64,000 bases of DNA, from assembly GCF_900105065.1 (NCBI RefSeq), contig NZ_LT629749.1:930001-994000 (forward strand). The letters are read 5' to 3'. Within the stretch, counting starts at the first letter, position 1. The number at the start of each line of letters is the position of its first letter. Both the position numbers and the translations under genes were made by a program. Below, one piece after another: positions 31,961-41,280 of the stretch. A model generated the notes under the pieces. That model saw only the letters and a list, made by a program, of their open reading frames with translations, did no database searches and was not told where the DNA came from. The DNA comes from Friedmanniella luteola. Lineage in GTDB: Bacteria; Actinomycetota; Actinomycetes; Propionibacteriales; Propionibacteriaceae.

Positions 31961-33499
31961 ATGGCTGACCACATCCTTGAGATGGTGAACATCACCAAGA
32001 CGTTCCCGGGCGTGAAAGCGCTGCAGGACGTGAACCTGACCGTCGAGCGCGGCGAGGTGCACGCGATCTGCGGCGAGAACGGCGCCGGGAAGTCGACGCT
32101 GATGAAGGTGCTGTCGGGGGTCTACCCGCACGGCACCTACGAGGGCGAGATCATCCTCGACGGTCAGCCGGCCTCGTTCTCCGGGATCCGCGACTCCGAG
32201 AAGTCGGGCGTCGTGATCATCCACCAGGAGCTGGCGCTCAGCCCGTTCCTGTCGATCGCGGAGAACATCTTCCTCGGCAACGAGCAGGCCCGGCGCGGGG
32301 TGATCGACTGGAACGCCACCAACCTCGAGGCGGCCCGGCTGCTGCAGCGGGTGGGGCTGACGGAGAACCCGATCACCAAGATCACCGACATCGGCGTGGG
32401 CAAGCAGCAGCTGGTGGAGATCGCGAAGGCGCTGTCCAAGGACGTCCGGCTGCTGATCCTGGACGAGCCGACCGCGGCCCTGAACGACGAGGACTCCGCG
32501 CACCTGCTGGACCTGCTGCGCGGCCTGCGCGAGCACGGCATCACCTGCATCATCATCAGCCACAAGCTGAACGAGATCAAAGCCATCGCCGACCGGGTGA
32601 CGGTCATCCGCGACGGCCGCACGATCGAGACCCTCGACCTCGACGCCGACGACATCTCCGAGGAGCGGATCATCCGCGGGATGGTCGGCCGCGACCTGCA
32701 GAGCCGCTACCCCGACCGCACCCCGGACATCGGCGAGGAGGTGCTGCGGATCGAGGACTGGACCGTGCAGCACCCGCTGGAGCACTCCCGCACCGTGGTG
32801 GACCACGCGAACCTCTACGTCCGGGCGGGTGAGGTCGTCGGCATCGCCGGGCTGATGGGCGCCGGGCGCACCGAGCTGGCGATGAGCGTCTTCGGCCGCT
32901 CCTACGGCCACAACATCACCGGAAACCTGTACAAGGACGGCCGGCAGATCCAGCTGAGGACCGTCCGCGACGCGATCAAGAACGGCATCGCCTACGCCAC
33001 GGAGGACCGCAAGCGGTACGGCCTGAACCTGATCGACGACATCAAGCGCAACATCTCCGGTGCCGCGCTGGAGAAGCTGGCCAAGACCGGCTGGGTCGAC
33101 GCCAACCGCGAGACCGTCGTGGCCAACGACTACCGCCAGAGCATGCGGATCAAGGCGCCGAACGTGGGCGTGCTGACCGGCAAGCTCTCGGGCGGCAACC
33201 AGCAGAAGGTCGTGCTGAGCAAGTGGATGTTCACCGACCCCGACGTGCTGATCCTGGACGAGCCCACCCGCGGCATCGACGTCGGCGCCAAGTACGAGAT
33301 CTACACGATCATCAACACCCTGGCCGCGCAGGGGAAGGCGATCATCGTCATCTCCTCCGAGCTGCCGGAGCTGATGGGCATCTGCGACCGCATCTACGCC
33401 CTGGCCGCCGGCCGCATCACCGGTGAGGTCGAGGTGGCGGGCGCGAAGGCCGAAGATCTGATGCACTACATGACCATGGACAAGGACGGATCCCGATGA
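31961..33499 (+). CDS. gguA: Multiple-monosaccharide ABC transporter ATP-binding protein
   Basis: A 512-residue two-domain ATPase of the XylG/MmsA type. NBD1 has Walker [10 protein letters not shown] and a degenerate signature ([12 protein letters not shown]); NBD2 has a diverged P-loop region ([12 protein letters not shown]) and a good signature [12 protein letters not shown] with Walker [14 protein letters not shown]. It powers import of monosaccharides bound by the upstream lipoprotein. The stop overlaps the permease start (ATGA). AGGAAGAAC lies before the ATG. Part of the LacI-regulated operon. Confidence 0.9.
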   Translation: MADHILEMVNITKTFPGVKALQDVNLTVERGEVHAICGENGAGKSTLMKVLSGVYPHGTYEGEIILDGQPASFSGIRDSEKSGVVIIHQELALSPFLSIAENIFLGNEQARRGVIDWNATNLEAARLLQRVGLTENPITKITDIGVGKQQLVEIAKALSKDVRLLILDEPTAALNDEDSAHLLDLLRGLREHGITCIIISHKLNEIKAIADRVTVIRDGRTIETLDLDADDISEERIIRGMVGRDLQSRYPDRTPDIGEEVLRIEDWTVQHPLEHSRTVVDHANLYVRAGEVVGIAGLMGAGRTELAMSVFGRSYGHNITGNLYKDGRQIQLRTVRDAIKNGIAYATEDRKRYGLNLIDDIKRNISGAALEKLAKTGWVDANRETVVANDYRQSMRIKAPNVGVLTGKLSGGNQQKVVLSKWMFTDPDVLILDEPTRGIDVGAKYEIYTIINTLAAQGKAIIVISSELPELMGICDRIYALAAGRITGEVEVAGAKAEDLMHYMTMDKDGSR

Positions 33500-34737
33500 G
33501 CTCGACCACCCAGACCGCGACGGACCCGTCGCCGGTCATCCCGCCGCCGCGCGAGCAGTCCTCGGGCGGCGTGCTGTCGTTCCTCGCCGGACGGCTGCGC
33601 CAGATCGGCATCTTCATCGCCCTGATCGCGATCGTGATCCTGTTCCAGATCCTGACCCAGGGCACGCTGCTGACCCCGCGCAACGTCACCAGCATCATCA
33701 ACCAGAACGCCTATGTCCTGATCCTGGCCATCGGCATGGTGATGATCATCATCGCCGGCCACATCGACCTCTCGGTGGGCTCGGTGGTGGCCTTCGTCGG
33801 CGCCATGAGCGGCATCTTCATCGTGCAGTGGGGCTTGCCGGTGTGGGCCGGCGTGCTGCTCGGCCTCGTCGTGGGCGGCCTGATCGGCGCCTGGCAGGGG
33901 TTCTGGGTCGCCTACGTCGGCATCCCGGCGTTCATCGTCACCCTGGCCGGCATGCTGACCTTCCGCGGCCTCACGCAGATGGTGCTGCAGAACGTGCCGA
34001 TCACGCCGTTCCCGGACTCCTACGTGGCCATCGGCTCGGGCTTCCTGCCCCAGCCCAGCGCCACCTCGACCTTCGAGATCCTCACGGTCGTCCTCGGGGT
34101 GGCTGCGACCGCGGGCCTGCTGCTCAGCCAGTTCCGCGAGCGCGCCAAGCGGGTCAAGATGGGCCTGGAGGACGAGCCGCGCTCGTGGTTCCTGGTCAAG
34201 GCCGCCTTCACCGCCGTCTTCATCCTCGCCATCACCTTCACCCTGGCCAGCTACCGGGGCACCCCGATCGTGCTCGTCATCCTGGCCGCCCTCGTGCTGC
34301 TCTACTCGACGGTGATGAACCGCTTCGTGTTCGGCCGGCACGTCTACGCCCGCGGTGGCAACCTGCACGCGGCGCAGCTGTCCGGCGTCGACACCAAGCG
34401 GGTCGACTTCTGGCTGTTCGTCAACATGGGGGTGCTGGCCGCCATCGCCGGCATCGCCTTCACCGCCCGCAGCAACTCGGCCCTGCCCGGGGCCGGTACC
34501 GGCTTCGAGCTGGACGCCATCGCCGCCGTCTTCATCGGCGGGGCGGCGGTCACCGGCGGCATCGGCACGGTCACCGGGGCCATGATCGGCGGCCTGATCA
34601 TGGGCGTGCTGAACAACGGCATGTCGCTGCTGGGCCTGGGCAGCGAGGTCCAGTCCTTCATCAAGGGCTTCGTCCTGCTGCTGGCCGTCGCGTTCGACAT
34701 CTTCAACAAGCGCCGCGCCGCCAACGCCTCCAAGTAG
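33496..34737 (+). CDS. gguB: Multiple-monosaccharide ABC transporter permease
   Basis: A 413-residue integral membrane protein with about 10-11 hydrophobic segments. The motif [19 protein letters not shown] and [20 protein letters not shown] are typical of XylH/MmsB permeases. It forms the translocation channel for the sugars carried by the binding protein. Starts inside the ATPase stop and ends just before a strong terminator at 34760, so it is the last gene of the operon. Confidence 0.9.
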   Translation: MSSTTQTATDPSPVIPPPREQSSGGVLSFLAGRLRQIGIFIALIAIVILFQILTQGTLLTPRNVTSIINQNAYVLILAIGMVMIIIAGHIDLSVGSVVAFVGAMSGIFIVQWGLPVWAGVLLGLVVGGLIGAWQGFWVAYVGIPAFIVTLAGMLTFRGLTQMVLQNVPITPFPDSYVAIGSGFLPQPSATSTFEILTVVLGVAATAGLLLSQFRERAKRVKMGLEDEPRSWFLVKAAFTAVFILAITFTLASYRGTPIVLVILAALVLLYSTVMNRFVFGRHVYARGGNLHAAQLSGVDTKRVDFWLFVNMGVLAAIAGIAFTARSNSALPGAGTGFELDAIAAVFIGGAAVTGGIGTVTGAMIGGLIMGVLNNGMSLLGLGSEVQSFIKGFVLLLAVAFDIFNKRRAANASK

Positions 34738-34759
34738 GCCCGGCTCGGCAGCACCCTCC

Positions 34760-34791
34760 AGCGCCCTCCCCGCTCCGGCGGGGAGGGCGCT
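34760..34791 (+). terminator. Terminator of the monosaccharide operon
   Basis: A 14-bp perfect stem (34760-34773 with 34778-34791; AGCGCCCTCCCCGC) with a TCCG tetraloop, 22 nt after the permease stop and just before the convergent methyltransferase. It may end both transcripts. Confidence 0.8.
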
Positions 34792-34799
34792 GTCGCGTC

Positions 34800-35483
34800 T
34801 CAGCCCGGTCGCGTCCCCTCGACGCAGAGCTGGGTGGCCACCTCGGCGGGGTGCATGCGGTGCTCCAGGCCCTTCAGGTCCGGGTGGTGGCTGTCGCCGG
34901 CGACGCGGCGCTCGACCTCGAAGCCGACCGCCCGCATCTCGGCGGCGAGGGCGGCGTAGTCGTAGCAGAAGCCGCGGTAGTGCTCGGCGCCGACGTAGAC
35001 CTCCGAGAGCAGCTGGACGGGGTGGGTGAGGACGTTGCCCAGCTCGGCGTTGCGCGCCATGCCCAGCCGCGCCAGCTCGCCGTTCTCCAGGTAGCTGCGG
35101 GCGCTGGCCTCGACGTCCGGGGTCGACAGCCGGATCACCCCGCCCGGGGCGAGGGCCCGGAACGCCTCCCGGAGCAGCACCCGTCCCTGCTCCAGGGTGA
35201 GGTGCTCGATCACGTTGTCGCCGTGCACGAGGTCGACGCTGCCGGCCGGGACGGGCCAGGGCCGGACGACGTCGAGGTGGGCCGCGCAGCGCCAGGAGAT
35301 GTCGGTGTTCACCCACCCGGGCAGCGCGCGGCGGCCGGCGCCGACGTTGATGCGCACCGGGCCCGCCGCGCGGGCGCGGGCGAGCTCGGACTGGAAGCGG
35401 TGTCGTCGTCGGCTCAGCAGCACGGCGTCGTAGACGCGCCGTCGTGATCCCCCGAGGACACGCCGGAGCAGCGAACGTGTCAT
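34800..35483 (-). CDS. Class I SAM-dependent methyltransferase
   Basis: A 227-residue methyltransferase. The glycine-rich motif I is INVGAGRRALPGWVNTDI; the acidic strand-4 motif is VDLVHGDNVIEHL and APGGVIRLSTPDVE follows, as in type 11 methyltransferases that often act on polysaccharides or small molecules. An SxSExRGFCYDY-like stretch (SEVYVGAEHYRGFCYDY) lies late. Start ATG 35483 follows TAGGGT (35496-35491) by 7 nt; the upstream frame is not supported. Substrate unknown. Convergent with the sugar operon, downstream of rnpB on the same strand. Confidence 0.75.
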   Translation of the reverse strand: MTRSLLRRVLGGSRRRVYDAVLLSRRRHRFQSELARARAAGPVRINVGAGRRALPGWVNTDISWRCAAHLDVVRPWPVPAGSVDLVHGDNVIEHLTLEQGRVLLREAFRALAPGGVIRLSTPDVEASARSYLENGELARLGMARNAELGNVLTHPVQLLSEVYVGAEHYRGFCYDYAALAAEMRAVGFEVERRVAGDSHHPDLKGLEHRMHPAEVATQLCVEGTRPG

Positions 35484-35624
35484 GCCCGGCACCCTACGAA
35501 CCGACGCGGCCGGGCGTCGACCTGTCGGGCCGCGCCCGCGCCGGGACGCCTGGGAGAGGTGCACAAATGTGCGGTCGAGCCGGGCGGCCGGTGCCGCGGC
35601 CCCGAGCCGGCCGTGGTGGAGGGA

Positions 35625-36006
35625 CGAGTCGGTCGGTAAGCCGGATTCTGTCCCGACCACGAGGGCCGGGGACGGTCATCCATCTGCGACCGCTGTCACC
35701 AGCGGCCTGGTGCGACCTACCCGGAGACTCGGGCGAGCAGCCCTCGAACGCCTCCGCAGGCACGCGAGCGTGCCCTTCTTGGTCTTGCTCCCGGTGGGGT
35801 TTGCCGAGCCGCCCCAGTCACCTGGGGCGCTGGTGGTCTCTTACACCGCCGTTTCACCCTTACCCGCACGTCGCCGCGCGGGCGGTCTGTTCTCTGTGGC
35901 ACTGTCCCGCGGGTCACCCCGGGTGGGCGTTACCCACCACCGTGCTCTGTGGAGTCCGGACTTTCCTCGACGCCGTCGCCGGCGCCGCAACCGTCTGACC
36001 GACTCG
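35625..36006 (-). ncRNA. rnpB: RNase P RNA (class A)
   Basis: About 382 nt on the minus strand. The 5' half shows the conserved GAGGAAAGTCCGGACTCC, and the 3' half the ACAGAATCCGGCTTACCG of the universal RNase P core. The 5' end CGAGTCGGTCAGACGG pairs with the 3' end CCGACCGACTCG to close helix P1. It is the catalytic RNA that cuts the 5' leader of tRNA precursors. Short spurious frames in the same span are not genes. Confidence 0.97.
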
Positions 36007-36113
36007 TCCGCGCGCCACTCTAACGGAGTTGTCCGCGCCGGTGGTCGCCCGGGCCGCCACCGACGCTGACAGGTCGGCGGGCGAGGGGGCCAGGGCGAGG
36101 GCAGGGGGCGTGG

Positions 36114-36962
36114 TCAGGGGAGGGTCAGCACCTCGGCGCCCGTGCTCGTGACCACCAGGCTGTGCTCGAACTGGGCGCAGCGGCTGCCGTCGGCGGTCAG
36201 CACCGTCCAGCCGTCGTCCCACATGAACCACTCCGACGTGCCCAGCGTCAGCATGGGCTCGATGGTGAAGGTCATGCCCGGCGCCATCACCGTGTCGTGC
36301 CGGGGCTCGTCGACGTGCGGGATGACCAGCCCGGAGTGGAACGCCGTGTGCACGCCGTGGCCCGTGTAGTCGCGGACGACGCCGTAGCCGAACCGCTTCG
36401 CGTAGCTCTCGATGACGCGGCCGATGACGTTGACCCGACGGCCGGGGCGGACGGCGGCGACGGCGCGGCGCAGGGCCTCCTGGGTGCGCTCGGCGAGCAG
36501 CCGGGACGCCTCGTCCACCGAGCCGCAGCCGAAGGTGACGCAGCTGTCGCCGTGCACGCCGTCGACGAAGGCGGTGATGTCGATCTTGACCAGGTCGCCG
36601 TCCTCGAGCGGCCGGGCGTCCGGGATGCCGTGGCAGATCACCTCGTTGACCGAGGTGCAGGAGGACTTGGGGAACCCGCGGTAGCCGAGCGTCGACGGGT
36701 AGGCGCCGTGGTCGAGCAGGTAGGTGTGGGCCACCGCGTCGAGGGCGTCGGTGGTGACCCCCGGGGCGATCGCCGCGCCGGCGGCCTGGATCGCGCCGGC
36801 GGCGATCCGGCCGGCCACCCGCATCCTCTCCACGGTCTCGGCCGACTGGACGTCGGGGCCGTCGTAGGGCCGGGGAGCGGGACGCCCCACGTAGTCGGGG
36901 CGGCGGATGGAGCGCGGGACCGCACGCGGCGGGGAGACGGGGGCGGGCAGGACGGGACTCAC
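36114..36962 (-). CDS. map: Type I methionine aminopeptidase
   Basis: A 282-residue M24A enzyme with an N-terminal extension of about 40 residues, as in mycobacterial MapB. Metal ligands are D128 (KIDITAF), D139 (GDSCVTF), H202 (GHGVHTAF), E235 (TIEPML) and E266 (FEHSLVV). It removes the initiator Met from new proteins. GTG 36962 follows TAGCCT (36975-36970) by 7 nt. It faces a SPOR-like gene across only 29 bp. The next gene on this strand is rnpB. Confidence 0.93.
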   Translation of the reverse strand: MSPVLPAPVSPPRAVPRSIRRPDYVGRPAPRPYDGPDVQSAETVERMRVAGRIAAGAIQAAGAAIAPGVTTDALDAVAHTYLLDHGAYPSTLGYRGFPKSSCTSVNEVICHGIPDARPLEDGDLVKIDITAFVDGVHGDSCVTFGCGSVDEASRLLAERTQEALRRAVAAVRPGRRVNVIGRVIESYAKRFGYGVVRDYTGHGVHTAFHSGLVIPHVDEPRHDTVMAPGMTFTIEPMLTLGTSEWFMWDDGWTVLTADGSRCAQFEHSLVVTSTGAEVLTLP

Positions 36963-36969
36963 GCAGGCC

Positions 36970-36985
36970 AGGCTAGTTGTACGGT
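36970..36985. promoter_or_regulatory. Back-to-back leaderless promoters of map and the SPOR-like gene
   Basis: Minus-strand TAGCCT (36975-36970) and plus-strand TACGGT (36980-36985) are only 4 bp apart, each 6-7 nt before a start codon. The whole divergent gap is 29 bp (36963-36991), so polymerases at the two sites would collide and the -35 regions lie inside the opposite genes. Confidence 0.6.
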
Positions 36986-36991
36986 CTGACC

Positions 36992-37177
36992 ATGGCTGAC
37001 GGGCAGTGGTGGTACGACCTCAAGACGAAGTCGGCGGTGCAGGACGCCCGGGCGGGCAAGATCGCCGACCGGCTCGGGCCCTACGCCTCCCGCGAGGAGG
37101 CCGAGCAGGCCCTCGACAAGGTGGCCGAGCGCAACGAGGCCTTCGACAACGACCCCCGCTGGAAGGACGACGACTGA
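36992..37177 (+). CDS. Small SPOR-domain-like protein
   Basis: A 61-residue protein, [17 protein letters not shown] followed by [19 protein letters not shown]. The W-containing start and the SREEAEQAL helix match small actinobacterial SPOR-related proteins; a complete peptidoglycan-binding SPOR fold is not obvious at this length. ATG follows TACGGT by 6 nt. A GGCACGCGTGCC palindrome at 37189-37200 follows the stop and may terminate transcription. Function unknown. Confidence 0.6.
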   Translation: MADGQWWYDLKTKSAVQDARAGKIADRLGPYASREEAEQALDKVAERNEAFDNDPRWKDDD

Positions 37178-37265
37178 CGCCGGCCGGGCACGCGTGCCGG
37201 CGGACCGCACCCCGGAGCCGGTCCGGGTGGCCGGTCCCCAGCACTCACCGGCCCGCCGCGCCGGC

Positions 37266-37655
37266 TCAGCGCGCGACGAGCTTCTGCAGGGCCCACCAGG
37301 CCAGCGGGGCGTAGGCCGTCACCACGGCGGCCGGTCCCTGGATCACCAGGCCGGTCGCCGAGCCGCCGCCGGGCACGGCGCGCACGTCGTGGTGCAGGTC
37401 CAGCTGCAGCGGGCCGAGCCGCACCAGCCAGCTCCAGCGGCGGGCGACCACGTCGACGTCGGTGATCGTGAACCGCAGCCGGAGGCCGCCCAGCGCGTGC
37501 ACCGTCCCGGTCACCCCGCGGGCGATCCGCTCCGCGTCGGCGTCCACCCGCACGATCTGCGGGGACCAGGTCGGCCAGCGCGCGATCTCGGCGTAGCGCT
37601 CCCAGGCGGTCCCGACCGCGGCCGGCCCCTCCGCCGTCAGCCGGCGCACGGCCAT
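37266..37655 (-). CDS. SRPBCC (START-like) family protein
   Basis: A 129-residue protein of the SRPBCC helix-grip fold: WERYAEIARWPTWSPQIVRV near the start, RLRFTITDVDVV in the sheet, and a C-terminal helix (WWALQKLVAR). These proteins bind hydrophobic ligands or act as small cyclases/dehydratases; nothing here identifies the ligand. ATG has AGGAGG 6 nt upstream. Convergent with the SPOR-like gene, and no other partner is evident. Confidence 0.68.
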   Translation of the reverse strand: MAVRRLTAEGPAAVGTAWERYAEIARWPTWSPQIVRVDADAERIARGVTGTVHALGGLRLRFTITDVDVVARRWSWLVRLGPLQLDLHHDVRAVPGGGSATGLVIQGPAAVVTAYAPLAWWALQKLVAR

Positions 37656-37792
37656 CGGTTCCTCCTGCTGTCGAGGTCAGCGCCGCGTCCGCGCGGCGTA
37701 GCCCCCGGCGGGGCGTGACCGGCACATCGTAAACTCCCCTGAGGCGCCGACGGAGTGCGTCGACCGCAGTCCACGGGAGCGAGGAGAGACGC

Positions 37793-38197
37793 ATGAAGAT
37801 CGTCAAGATCAGGACCCTGCTGGTGGCCGCCATCGCTGGTGGCACCGGGTACGTGCTGGGCACTAAGGCCGGCCAGACCCGCTACGCCGAGCTGAAGGTG
37901 CAGGCCGACAAGCTGCGCGCCCAGGCCGACCGGCTGGCCCGCAGCCCGCAGGTCCGCGAGACCGTGGCGAACGTCGCCGACAAGGTCCGGGAGAGCGCGG
38001 AGAAGCTGCCCGACCCGATCGCCGACGCCGTCAACAAGGTGGCGGACTCCGCCACCGAGGCCACCAGCGCCAGCGACGGCCCCACGTCCCCGTCCCCGAC
38101 GACGGTCGCCCCGGCCACCGCCGCGCCGGACCCCGACGCCCTCGAGGGCGACGACCCGGTCAGCGGGATCGGCGGCCCGCCCCGTCCCGTCGTCTGA
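37793..38197 (+). CDS. YtxH-like membrane-anchored small protein
   Basis: A 134-residue protein. One N-terminal hydrophobic segment with glycine zipper (LLVAAIAGGTGYVLGTKAGQ) is followed by an amphipathic, coiled-coil-like region (RYAELKVQADKLRAQADRLA and ETVANVADKVRESAEKL), then a Ser/Thr/Pro-rich tail. The pattern recalls YtxH/YtxH-like stress proteins with the LGTKAGQ motif. GAGGAGA precedes the ATG and TAAACT (37730-37735) is the likely -10. The next gene starts 4 nt after its stop, probably in the same operon. Confidence 0.6.
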   Translation: MKIVKIRTLLVAAIAGGTGYVLGTKAGQTRYAELKVQADKLRAQADRLARSPQVRETVANVADKVRESAEKLPDPIADAVNKVADSATEATSASDGPTSPSPTTVAPATAAPDPDALEGDDPVSGIGGPPRPVV

Positions 38198-38201
38198 CCC
38201 G

Positions 38202-39014
38202 GTGACCACCCGCACCCTGCAGATCGGCTGCGAGTTCGTCCACCAGTCGCGCTACGACGTGCCCTCGGTGTTCCAGGTGGAGCCGCTGGGTGACCAGCAG
38301 GCCGAGCTGGTCGAGTCCGCGTGGTCGGGCGACCCCGAGCTGCGCAGCACCACCTACACGGACCTGTACGGCAACCTGTGCCGCCGGCTCGTCATCCCGG
38401 CGGGCCGGTCGGTGATCCGCTACGACGCCACGATGATCGTCCCCGACGACACCGAGGAGGCCGACGAGGAGGCTCCGGAGCTCGCTCCGGAGAAGCTTCC
38501 CGACGACGTGCTGATCTACACCCTCCCCAGCCGGTACGCACTGCCCGACGTGCTGGGCAAGGAGGCGTGGAACCGCTTCGGCGGCCTGGACCCGGGCTAC
38601 ACCCGGGTGCAGGCGATCTGCGACTACGTCAACAGCCACCTCACGTTCCAGTACGGCGCGAGCGACGCCCGCACCACGGCCGCCGACGTGCACGCGTCCG
38701 GCTACGGCGTCTGCCGCGACTTCACCCACCTGGCGGTGTCGCTGTGCCGGGCGCTGAACATCCCGGCCCGGTACGTCTTCGGCTACCTCCCGCAGATCGA
38801 GGTGCCACCGCTGGACGCGCCGATGGACTTCGCGGCCTGGATGGAGGTCTACCTCGGCGACCGCTGGTGGACCTTCGACCCCCGCAACAACCAGCGGCGC
38901 AAGGGCCGGGTGCTGATCGGCCGCGGCCGTGACGCCGGGGACGTGGCCATGGCGACGACCTTCGGCTCGCCCTACCTGGAGAGCATGACCGTCATCGCCC
39001 AGGACGAGCGCTAG
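38202..39014 (+). CDS. Transglutaminase-like protein with altered active site
   Basis: A 270-residue protein of the transglutaminase-like cysteine protease superfamily. C171 lies in SGYGVCRDFTHLAVSL. The triad histidine normally in DFHAWFE is alanine here (MDFAAWMEVYL, A211), though D226 (WWTFDPRNN) is kept, so it may be a binding rather than catalytic member; related actinobacterial sequences often show S or A at that place. GTG start 4 nt past the upstream stop suggests a short operon. Followed by a double hairpin terminator. Confidence 0.78.
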   Translation: MTTRTLQIGCEFVHQSRYDVPSVFQVEPLGDQQAELVESAWSGDPELRSTTYTDLYGNLCRRLVIPAGRSVIRYDATMIVPDDTEEADEEAPELAPEKLPDDVLIYTLPSRYALPDVLGKEAWNRFGGLDPGYTRVQAICDYVNSHLTFQYGASDARTTAADVHASGYGVCRDFTHLAVSLCRALNIPARYVFGYLPQIEVPPLDAPMDFAAWMEVYLGDRWWTFDPRNNQRRKGRVLIGRGRDAGDVAMATTFGSPYLESMTVIAQDER

Positions 39015-39030
39015 CGGCGCGGGCGTCGAG

Positions 39031-39088
39031 GGGCGGGCGCCCGCCCTCGCCCGGAGGAGGCGGGACGGGACACGCTCGTCGTCCCGCC
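39031..39088. terminator. Double hairpin between convergent genes
   Basis: A perfect 16-bp palindrome GGGCGGGCGCCCGCCC (39031-39046) and a 9-bp stem (39059-39067 with 39080-39088; GGCGGGACG) follow the transglutaminase-like gene. They likely end transcription from both sides. The 140-bp gap holds no gene. Confidence 0.65.
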
Positions 39089-39155
39089 CCGCCGACGAAG
39101 GCGGGGGCCACCCGTCCCGCACACGCGTGCGCGGCTCCACGACACCGTGCGGGGG

Positions 39156-41204
39156 TCACCGGGGCACGTTGCGCGCCAGCTCCTCCAGCCAGATCGTCGC
39201 GTTGCCGTCCGACGGTGCCCGCCACTCGCTGCGGGGGGACAGCGAGCCGCCCGCCACCACCTTCGGGCCGTTCGGCAGGGCCGACCGCTTGAACTGGCTG
39301 AAGCCGAAGAAGCGGCGCAGGAACACCTCGAGCCAGTGCCGGATGATCGGCAGGTCGAACTCCTTGCGGGAGTCGAGGTCGAAGCCGGGCGGCCAGTCGC
39401 CCCGGTCGGCGTGCTCCCACGCGTGCAGGGCCAGGAAGGCGATCCGGCTGGGCGGGAACCCGTAGCGCAGGACGTGGAACAGGGTGAAGTCCTGCAGCGC
39501 GTAGGGCCCCACCACGTCCTCGGTGCTCTGGGGTCGCTCGCCCGCGGCGACCGGCACCAGCTCCGGCGAGATCTCCTGGTCGAGGATCACCCGCAGCACC
39601 GCGCTGGTCCCCTCGTCGAACTGGCCCGTGCCGATCACCCACCGGATCAGGTGCTGGATCAGCGTCTTCGGCACGCCGGCGTTGACGCCGTAGTGCGACA
39701 TCTGGTCCCCGACCCCGTAGGTGCACCAGCCGAGCGCCAGCTCCGACAGGTCGCCGGTGCCCAGCACGATCCCGCCGCGCTGGTTGGCCAGCCGGAACAG
39801 GTAGTCGGTGCGCAGCCCGGCCTGCACGTTCTCGAACGTGACGTCGTACACCGGCTCGCCGCCGGCGAACGGGTGGTCCATGTCGGCCAGCAGCTGCCGG
39901 GCGGCCGGGCGGATGTCCAGCTCGGCGAACGTCGTGCCGACGGCCTCGGCCAGCCGGGTCGCGCTGTCCTTGGTGCCCGCGCTGGTCGCGAAGCCCGGCA
40001 TGGTGAAGGCCAGGATGTCGCTGCGCGGCCGGCCCAGCCGGTCCATCGCCTTGGCCGCCACGATCAGCGCGTGGGTGGAGTCCAGGCCGCCCGAGACGCC
40101 GATGACGATCTTGGGCTGGCCGATCGCCGTGAGCCGCTGCTCCAGGGCCGAGACCTGGATGTTGTACGCCTCGTAGCAGTCCTGGGCCAGCTGCGCCGGG
40201 TCGTCGGGCACGAAGGGGTAGCGGTCGACGCGGCGCCGGAGCCCGATGTCGCGCCGCGGCGGGTCGAGCGTGAAGGGCACGGTCCGGAACGGCCGTCCGC
40301 CGGTGCGCTCCTGCCAGCTGCGGCGGTTGTCGTCGAACGTCCCCATCCGCAGCCGCTCCTGCCGCAGCCGCAGCAGGTCGACGTCGGCGACGCTGCGGCG
40401 GGGGCCGTCCGGGAACCGCTCCGTCTCGGCCAGCAGCTGGCCGAGCTCGTAGACCATCGTCTGGCCGTCCCAGGACAGGTCGGTGCTGGACTCGCCCGCG
40501 CCGGCGGCCGCGTAGACGTAGGCCGCCAGGCAGCGGGCTGACTGCGAGCGGACCAGCAGCCGCCGGTCGTCGGCCCGGCCGACGGTGATCGGGCTGCTGG
40601 AGAGGTTGAGCAGCACGGTCGCCCCCGCCAGCGACGCCTCGGTGCTGGGGGGCAGCGGCACCCACAGGTCCTCGCAGACCTCGACGTGGACCACGAGGCC
40701 GGGCACGTCGGTGGCGGCGAACAGCAGGTCCGGGCCCAGCGGGACCTCCTGGCCGGCCACGGTGACGACGGCGCCCGACCGGTCGTCGCCGGCGGCGAAG
40801 TGGCGGCGCTCGTAGAACTCTCGGTAGGTCGGCAGGTAGGACTTGGGGGCGACCCCGAGCACGGTCCCGCGGTGGACGACGACCGCCGCGTTCAGCAGCC
40901 GGTGGCCGTGCCGCAGCGGCGCGCCGACCACGACGACGGTGCGCAGGTCGGCGGTCCCGGCCACGAGGTCGGCCAGGGCCGCGTCGACCTGGTCCAGCAG
41001 CAGCTCCTGCAGCAGCAGGTCCTCGATCGAGTAGCCGCTGAGGGTCAGCTCCGGGAACACCGCCACGCCGACGCCCTCGGCCTCGCAGGCCCGGACCTGC
41101 TCGAGGACGGAGGCCGCGTTGGCGCGCGGGTCGGCGAGGATGACCGGTGCCGTGCAGGCCGCGATCCGGACGAAGCCCTGGTCGTACACGGAGTGGAAGT
41201 CCAC
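39156..41204 (-). CDS. nadE: Glutamine-dependent NAD+ synthetase
   Basis: A 682-residue two-domain enzyme. The N-terminal nitrilase domain (residues ~1-300) has FPELTLSGYS (Glu), YLPTYREFYE (Lys region) and EVCEDLWVP (Cys), and hydrolyses glutamine. The C-terminal synthetase domain carries the ATP-pyrophosphatase P-loop GVSGGLDSTHAL and FATSAGTKDSATRLAEAVG. It converts deamido-NAD to NAD. Start GTG 41204 is fixed by CAGACT (41216-41211) 6 nt upstream and by the family length (~680). The long upstream frame is not coding. Divergent from a nitrilase gene. Confidence 0.93.
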   Translation of the reverse strand: MDFHSVYDQGFVRIAACTAPVILADPRANAASVLEQVRACEAEGVGVAVFPELTLSGYSIEDLLLQELLLDQVDAALADLVAGTADLRTVVVVGAPLRHGHRLLNAAVVVHRGTVLGVAPKSYLPTYREFYERRHFAAGDDRSGAVVTVAGQEVPLGPDLLFAATDVPGLVVHVEVCEDLWVPLPPSTEASLAGATVLLNLSSSPITVGRADDRRLLVRSQSARCLAAYVYAAAGAGESSTDLSWDGQTMVYELGQLLAETERFPDGPRRSVADVDLLRLRQERLRMGTFDDNRRSWQERTGGRPFRTVPFTLDPPRRDIGLRRRVDRYPFVPDDPAQLAQDCYEAYNIQVSALEQRLTAIGQPKIVIGVSGGLDSTHALIVAAKAMDRLGRPRSDILAFTMPGFATSAGTKDSATRLAEAVGTTFAELDIRPAARQLLADMDHPFAGGEPVYDVTFENVQAGLRTDYLFRLANQRGGIVLGTGDLSELALGWCTYGVGDQMSHYGVNAGVPKTLIQHLIRWVIGTGQFDEGTSAVLRVILDQEISPELVPVAAGERPQSTEDVVGPYALQDFTLFHVLRYGFPPSRIAFLALHAWEHADRGDWPPGFDLDSRKEFDLPIIRHWLEVFLRRFFGFSQFKRSALPNGPKVVAGGSLSPRSEWRAPSDGNATIWLEELARNVPR

Positions 41205-41280
41205 GGAGGCAGTCTGCCGCACGGGCGCCGCGCTCCGGTCGGGCCGCCCCGGGGGCGTGCCGGAGCGGCAGGATGGGGCC

